DNA of 9,206 bases from Phycisphaerae bacterium (GTDB lineage: Bacteria > Planctomycetota > Phycisphaerae > Sedimentisphaerales > Anaerohalosphaeraceae). The stretch covers positions 1 through 9,206 of the forward strand of contig JAIPFN010000241.1 of assembly GCA_021736615.1 (NCBI GenBank). Reading direction: 5' to 3'. Position 1 is the first letter of the stretch. Each line of letters opens with the position of its first letter. Below are positions 5,714 to 9,206 of the stretch, piece by piece. Made by a program: the position numbers and the translations under genes. The notes under the pieces are model-generated. The model saw nothing but the letters and a program-made list of their open reading frames with translations, was not told where the DNA came from and did no database searches.

Positions 5714-7557
5714 TGGGTAACGGATACTGGCAAAAAACACTGCGTGTAAATTTGACAACAGGCGATGTTCGCATCGAAACCATCAAAGAGAAGGATCTGA
5801 AAGCCTTTATCGGCGGAGCGGGTCTTGCTGCTGAGATATTACGCCGCGAGATACCGCAAAAGATCGATCCTCTCTCACCTGAGAATATGGTCATATTCGC
5901 GACCGGTCCTTTCCAGGGCCCATCGGTTCCGGGCGGAGCGAAATTCAGTATTGTCGGTATCTCTCCTCAGACCGGAACTTTCGCAGATACCGCCGCAGGT
6001 GCCAATTGGGGGCCTTCATTCAAAGATGCCGGTTACGACCTTTTGATTCTTGAAGGTAAATCGGAAAAACCCGTTTATCTCCATATCGTTGACGATGAGG
6101 TCCAGATCAAAGACGCGTCGTCGCTTTGGGGCAAAGATACCGTTGATACTATTGACGCCATTCGCGCTGACAACGATGATGACAAGCTTAGTATCGCAAC
6201 TATTGGTCCGGCCGGTGAGCGAATGGTCGCTATCGCATGTATCGCTGTCGACAAACACAGTTTCGGCGGACGGTGCGGTTTTGGTGCCGTTATGGGCAGT
6301 AAGAACGTCAAGGCTGTCGCTGTACGCGGAACAAAGACCGTGCCAGTCGCCGACCCAGAAAAGGCTGCCGAACTGATCAAGAAATATCAAAAGATGATCC
6401 ATGACAATACGATTGAAAATGATTTTCGTAAACACGGTACACCAGGCCTTTGCGGAACCGCAGAGGGTTTGGGTGATATGCCCATCAAATACTGGGTGCA
6501 GGACACCTGGCCGGAAGGTGCTAAGAAACTCGGTGCACCTAACTATACCGAGCAGCTAAACGCTAAACCGCTGCCGTGTAAATACTGCCCGATAGGCTGC
6601 CATCGCAAGGTTTCGATCACATCTCCGGAAGAATACAAGTACGAGGGTATCGGCCCTGAGTACGAAACACTGGGGCTTATGGGAACCAATCTGCTGATAG
6701 ACGATCCCAAGGTCGTCACAATGGGTAACGACGTCGCCAACCGCATGGGTATCGATACCATCAGCGCAGGTGCGATGATCGGTTTTGCTATCGAATGTTT
6801 TGAAAAGGGCTGGATCACGACCGAAGATACAGGCGGTCTGGAGCTTAAGTGGGGCGATGCTGACACCCTTATTAAAGGGACCGAGATGATCGGTCGTCGT
6901 GAAGGTCTTGGTGAGCTTTTTGCAGGCGGTACGCTTGCGGCAGCTAAGAAGATACACCCGGATGCAGCTGACGAAGTTGTCCACTGTAAAGGTCTGGACT
7001 TTCCGTCGCATGACCCGAGAAGCTGTATTTCGCTTGCTCCGACGTATGCTACCGGAACACGCGGCGCATGTCACTTCCGCGGACCTTGCGAAGATGTCGA
7101 AATGGGCGGGTTCTTCATGCCCGAGGTCGGAGTCAACGAAGGCGATGTCAAATTCTTTGAAAAACAAAACCAGAGTCTCGTCTCAGTGAAATGCCAGGAC
7201 CTTGGAGTGGTTTGTAATTCACTGGTTCTGTGTTTGTTTATGATTGACGGCGGCGCCTGGACGCTGACCGATGTGACCGGCTTGTTCAATGCTATTACCG
7301 GCTGGGATTTTTCGGTTGAAGAATTAATGCTTACAGGCGAACGCGGATTCACCGTTCAGCGTATGATCAACCTTAGGGATGGTTATAACGCAGATAACGA
7401 TGTAATGCCCAAGAAAATGCTTAAGGTGGCAAAAGAAGGTTTCCGTGCAGGTAAAGAGATACCATTCGCCGAGATGATGCAGGAATATTATCAACTTCGC
7501 GGCTGGGATGCCGACGGTTCGCCGTCTGAGGATACTTTGAACCGCTTAGGTCTTTAA
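5713..7557 (+). CDS. Aldehyde:ferredoxin oxidoreductase family protein (tungsten/molybdenum bis-pterin, [4Fe-4S])
   Basis: The 614-residue protein is a full-length AOR-family enzyme, which oxidises an aldehyde to the acid and reduces ferredoxin. The N-terminal pterin-binding domain begins with LRVNLTTGDVR and FIGGAGLAAEIL (32-43), with GPFQGPSVPGGAKFS and GPAGERMVAIACIAVD further on. Cluster cysteines are Cys289, Cys292 and Cys296 (C-x2-C-x3-C in CKYCPIGCHRK) and Cys507 in SLVLCLF. GPEYETL (314-320) carries the Glu placed near tungsten in the Pyrococcus enzyme. The second pterin motif, D-x-x-G-L-C in classical AOR, reads N-S-L-V-L-C (502-507), and the usual AYDPR-like motif reads SHDPR (432-436). 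AGGAG (5701-5705) precedes ATG 5713 by 7 bases, and the start overlaps the deaminase stop. Context suggests 2-oxoglutarate semialdehyde as substrate. Other aldehydes, or a general aldehyde-detoxifying role, cannot be excluded. Metal choice (W or Mo) is not readable. Confidence 0.9.
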   Translation: MGNGYWQKTLRVNLTTGDVRIETIKEKDLKAFIGGAGLAAEILRREIPQKIDPLSPENMVIFATGPFQGPSVPGGAKFSIVGISPQTGTFADTAAGANWGPSFKDAGYDLLILEGKSEKPVYLHIVDDEVQIKDASSLWGKDTVDTIDAIRADNDDDKLSIATIGPAGERMVAIACIAVDKHSFGGRCGFGAVMGSKNVKAVAVRGTKTVPVADPEKAAELIKKYQKMIHDNTIENDFRKHGTPGLCGTAEGLGDMPIKYWVQDTWPEGAKKLGAPNYTEQLNAKPLPCKYCPIGCHRKVSITSPEEYKYEGIGPEYETLGLMGTNLLIDDPKVVTMGNDVANRMGIDTISAGAMIGFAIECFEKGWITTEDTGGLELKWGDADTLIKGTEMIGRREGLGELFAGGTLAAAKKIHPDAADEVVHCKGLDFPSHDPRSCISLAPTYATGTRGACHFRGPCEDVEMGGFFMPEVGVNEGDVKFFEKQNQSLVSVKCQDLGVVCNSLVLCLFMIDGGAWTLTDVTGLFNAITGWDFSVEELMLTGERGFTVQRMINLRDGYNADNDVMPKKMLKVAKEGFRAGKEIPFAEMMQEYYQLRGWDADGSPSEDTLNRLGL

Positions 7558-7565
7558 AGGTAAAT

Positions 7566-7799
7566 ATGGTTGTAAATGTAAAATTGATGAGTTTGTTTGC
7601 GAAATACCTGAAGGATTATCCGGATGGTAAAATAACCCTGGACAGCCCGGCGACGGTACGCACTGTCGCCGAGTTTCTGGGTCTGCCGATCAAGCGGGTA
7701 AAAATCATCACGGTGAACGGCAAACAGGAAATGCTCGATAAATCGCTTTCGGATGGCGATCTGGTATATATCTTTCCGCCTGCTATCGGTGGGGGATAG
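7566..7799 (+). CDS. MoaD/ThiS-like beta-grasp sulfur carrier
   Basis: The 77-residue protein has the MoaD/ThiS ubiquitin-like pattern: VNVKLMSLFAKYL at the start, a central helix TVRTVAEFLGLP, the VNGK turn, LSDGDLVYIFPPAIGGG at the end and a Gly-Gly terminus that would be adenylated and thiocarboxylated. MoaD-like proteins supply the dithiolene sulfur of molybdopterin. Stand-alone copies beside AOR genes are common, so this one probably serves pterin supply for the AOR rather than thiamin synthesis; no thi or other moa gene is present. It starts 8 bases after the AOR stop with AAAGG (7556-7560) as ribosome binding site and is the last gene of the operon. The C-terminus has three glycines rather than two. 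Confidence 0.87.
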   Translation: MVVNVKLMSLFAKYLKDYPDGKITLDSPATVRTVAEFLGLPIKRVKIITVNGKQEMLDKSLSDGDLVYIFPPAIGGG

Positions 7800-7814
7800 G
7801 CGTACTGAATCCCC
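7792..7814 (+). terminator. Weak hairpin between convergent MoaD-like and ferredoxin genes
   Basis: GGGGAT (7792-7797) pairs with ATCCCC (7809-7814) across an 11-base loop in the 15-base gap between two converging stop codons. A short TTAATT follows on the + strand. It could serve as a terminator in the + direction, but the stem is short and lacks a U-tract on either side. Confidence 0.3.
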
Positions 7815-8015
7815 TTAATTATCCGGGTTTTGTATCTTGATGGCATCTTCCGGACAGACGTTTTCACATCCGCCCAGCCTGTCGCATTTAGTTTCGTCCG
7901 AAACTTTGCATACCCCTTCGGTTTCGTCAATATAAAGGATCGAATGGGGACACATTTCAACGCATGCACCGCATGCAATACATTTTTCTTCATCAATTAT
8001 TACTATTTTGTTCAT
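7815..8015 (-). CDS. Small two-cluster ferredoxin with a substituted second motif
   Basis: A 66-residue bacterial ferredoxin. The first cluster motif is complete: C12-x2-C15-x2-C18-x3-C22-P. The second reads C44-x5-C50-x3-C54-P, with Leu47 where the second Cys of a classical motif would be; Cys36 lies eight residues before it as a possible replacement ligand. The second site may therefore hold a [3Fe-4S] cluster, an unusually ligated [4Fe-4S] cluster, or none. The start is preceded on the - strand by AGAGG (purine-rich, about six bases from the ATG). It is read toward the AOR operon and is the nearest candidate electron acceptor for the AOR, although it is not in the same transcript and may serve other enzymes. 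Confidence 0.9.
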   Translation of the reverse strand: MNKIVIIDEEKCIACGACVEMCPHSILYIDETEGVCKVSDETKCDRLGGCENVCPEDAIKIQNPDN

Positions 8016-8141
8016 AATTATCCTCTTGAGACCGTAAATGCGATAGTTTTTACTTCATTTTCTATTTTTTTATTGAGTTTTCCGGCTTAACCCATAGAAT
8101 TATATCATAATTTTGCAATAAATTCTATTCTGTTGTCGTCA

Positions 8142-8165
8142 ATTACCAAAGAGTTGTTTGGTAAT
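8142..8165. promoter_or_regulatory. Perfect 9-bp-arm dyad, operator candidate
   Basis: ATTACCAAA (8142-8150) and TTTGGTAAT (8157-8165) are exact inverted copies around the 6-base centre GAGTTG. The dyad fills the space between the possible -35 and -10 boxes of the gene at 8203, the usual site for a repressor. The regulator family is not identified, and no regulator gene is in the window. A hairpin role is less likely because the dyad lies upstream of the TATAAT box. Confidence 0.6.
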
Positions 8166-8170
8166 ATAAT
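8143..8170 (+). promoter_or_regulatory. Candidate promoter of the Gfo/Idh/MocA gene
   Basis: A perfect TATAAT (8165-8170) lies 16 bases after TTACCA (8143-8148), a weak -35 match, and about 32 bases before the start codon at 8203. The -35 and spacer are occupied by the dyad. A second AT-rich box, TATATT at 8174-8179, is an alternative -10. Confidence 0.5.
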
Positions 8171-8202
8171 ATTTATATTGATTTTTCTAAAAAGGACTTA
8201 AG

Positions 8203-9206
8203 ATGAAATTCAATCGAAAATTGAAGATGGGAATGGTAGGCGGTGGTCCGGGTGCTTTTATTGGTGAGGTTCACCGTAAGGCTGCTCGGCTTGATGAGGG
8301 TATCGAACTTGTTTCGGGTGCTTTTGATATCAACCCCAGCAAATCCAAACAGATGGGCAAGGAACTGTGTCTTGACTCTAAGAGAGTTTACAAGACTTAT
8401 GAGGAGATGATCGAAAAAGAGCTTGCATTACCAGTTGACGAAAGGATTGATTTCGTATCTATTTGTGTTCCCAATAACTGGCATTTTCCAATCGCTAAGG
8501 CGTTCCTTGAAGCCGGTTTCCACGTAATGTGCGAAAAGCCTATGACGCTGAATGTCGCAGAGGCCAAAAAACTCAAGGAAATCGTCATTAAGACCAAACG
8601 TGTTTTCGGTCTTATGCATAACTATACCGGTTACCCGATGGTTAAACTTGCCCGCGATATGGTTAAGGCCGGCGATCTCGGTAAGATTCGCAAGATCATT
8701 GTTCAGTATCCTCAGGGCTGGCTGGCTACGGCTTTGGAAAAAACAGGTCAGCAGCAGGCCGCATGGCGTACCGACCCTAAGCAGTCCGGCGGAGCAGGCT
8801 GCATGGGTGACATCGGAACTCACGCCGAAAACCTCGCCGAGTATATCACCGGTCTTAAGATCAAGGAAGTTTGTGCTGATCTTACTACATTCGTTAAGGG
8901 CCGCAGGCTTGATGACGACGGCAACTGTCTACTGAAGTTTACTGGCGGTGCTAAGGGTATTCTCCATGCCAGTCAGATTTCTATCGGCGAAGAGAACGGC
9001 CTGGCTATCTGGGTGTACGGCGAAGAGGGAAGCCTGGAATGGCACCAGGAACATCCGAATTATCTGTATGTCAAGAAGCCTGACAGTCCGGTTCAGACCT
9101 GGAGACGCGGTAACGATTATGTCGGCAAGAAAAGCCCGGCAGCAGGCCGTGCGACTCGTCTGCCTTTCGGTCATCCGGAGGCATTCTTCGAGGCTATGGG
9201 TAACGT
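8203..9206 (+). CDS. Gfo/Idh/MocA family NAD(P)-dependent oxidoreductase, 3'-truncated
   Basis: Start ATG 8203 follows AAAGGA (8191-8196) by six bases, and the frame stays open to the right edge, giving 334 codons of a protein that is probably somewhat longer. The N-terminal Rossmann motif is [15 protein letters not shown] (10-24). CEKPMTLN (110-117) holds the family's EKP motif with Lys112, and MGDIGTH (201-207) gives the Asp/His pair (Asp203, His207) of the catalytic region. These enzymes oxidise or reduce hydroxyl groups of sugars, inositols and related polyols with a tightly bound NAD(P). The substrate cannot be assigned. It begins a separate transcription unit with its own promoter and operator candidate, so it probably belongs to a carbohydrate locus continuing to the right rather than to hydroxyproline breakdown. 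Confidence 0.9.
   Translation, partial: MKFNRKLKMGMVGGGPGAFIGEVHRKAARLDEGIELVSGAFDINPSKSKQMGKELCLDSKRVYKTYEEMIEKELALPVDERIDFVSICVPNNWHFPIAKAFLEAGFHVMCEKPMTLNVAEAKKLKEIVIKTKRVFGLMHNYTGYPMVKLARDMVKAGDLGKIRKIIVQYPQGWLATALEKTGQQQAAWRTDPKQSGGAGCMGDIGTHAENLAEYITGLKIKEVCADLTTFVKGRRLDDDGNCLLKFTGGAKGILHASQISIGEENGLAIWVYGEEGSLEWHQEHPNYLYVKKPDSPVQTWRRGNDYVGKKSPAAGRATRLPFGHPEAFFEAMGN

Noticed and set aside
7830..8090. Open frame of 86 codons on the + strand opposite the ferredoxin
   Set aside because: It covers the reverse complement of the cysteine-rich ferredoxin gene, whose two cluster motifs and ribosome binding site are clear; the + strand product has no recognisable motif.
8115..8142. Ferredoxin promoter on the - strand, TTGACG (8142-8137) with a -10 near 8120-8115
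   Set aside because: The -35 is good, but the matching -10 (TATTGC) is poor, and another TATAAT on that strand (8104-8099) has no convincing -35. The promoter must be in this spacer but could not be fixed.
1..9206. CRISPR array, tRNA, rRNA, insertion sequence or phage-defence system
   Set aside because: No regularly spaced repeats, cloverleaf-like segments, transposase or nuclease/helicase domains were found; the window is metabolic throughout.

Overview
The window reads as part of a chromosome from an anaerobic or facultative bacterium of the Planctomycetes (Phycisphaerae) or a related PVC-type lineage. This is an inference from its mix of an SGLT-like sodium symporter, a Gfo/Idh/MocA oxidoreductase, an aldehyde:ferredoxin oxidoreductase (AOR) and a small ferredoxin; no rRNA or other taxonomic marker is present. 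Ten protein genes fill it tightly. Nine lie on the + strand and one (a ferredoxin) on the - strand. No stretch above 300 bases lacks a gene, and no tRNA, rRNA, CRISPR array or transposase was seen.

Layout. (1) 1-1031: the C-terminal part of a sodium:solute symporter, cut by the window edge. (2) 1032-1139: a spacer with two GC-rich hairpins and a cluster of AATTACGA repeats. (3) 1140-4695: four translationally coupled genes: a 4-hydroxyproline epimerase/proline racemase family enzyme, a DAO-type FAD oxidoreductase, a small [2Fe-2S] protein, and a large FAD/NAD-type oxidoreductase with a C-terminal Cys-rich iron-sulfur domain. The last three match the HcnABC/opine-oxidase type of multisubunit amino-acid dehydrogenase. 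(4) 4698-7799: a good sigma70-type promoter followed by a DHDPS/N-acetylneuraminate lyase family protein, a tungsten/molybdenum AOR family enzyme and a MoaD/ThiS-like protein. (5) 8015-7815 (-): a two-cluster ferredoxin converging on the MoaD-like gene. (6) 8016-8202: an intergenic region with a perfect 9-bp-arm dyad (operator candidate) beside a TATAAT box. (7) 8203 to the end: a Gfo/Idh/MocA oxidoreductase, cut by the right edge.

How it may work together. The epimerase, heteromeric D-amino-acid dehydrogenase and DHDPS-family deaminase are the first three enzymes of oxidative trans-4-hydroxy-L-proline breakdown: epimerisation to cis-4-hydroxy-D-proline, oxidation to pyrroline-4-hydroxy-2-carboxylate, and deamination to 2-oxoglutarate semialdehyde. 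The usual fourth enzyme is an NAD(P)-dependent 2-oxoglutarate-semialdehyde dehydrogenase. It is absent here, and its place directly after the deaminase gene is taken by an AOR with a MoaD-like partner and a nearby ferredoxin. The main hypothesis is a ferredoxin-reducing, tungsten-dependent version of the last step, which would save energy as reduced ferredoxin. Family assignments are firm; the substrate-level pathway is inferred from gene context.
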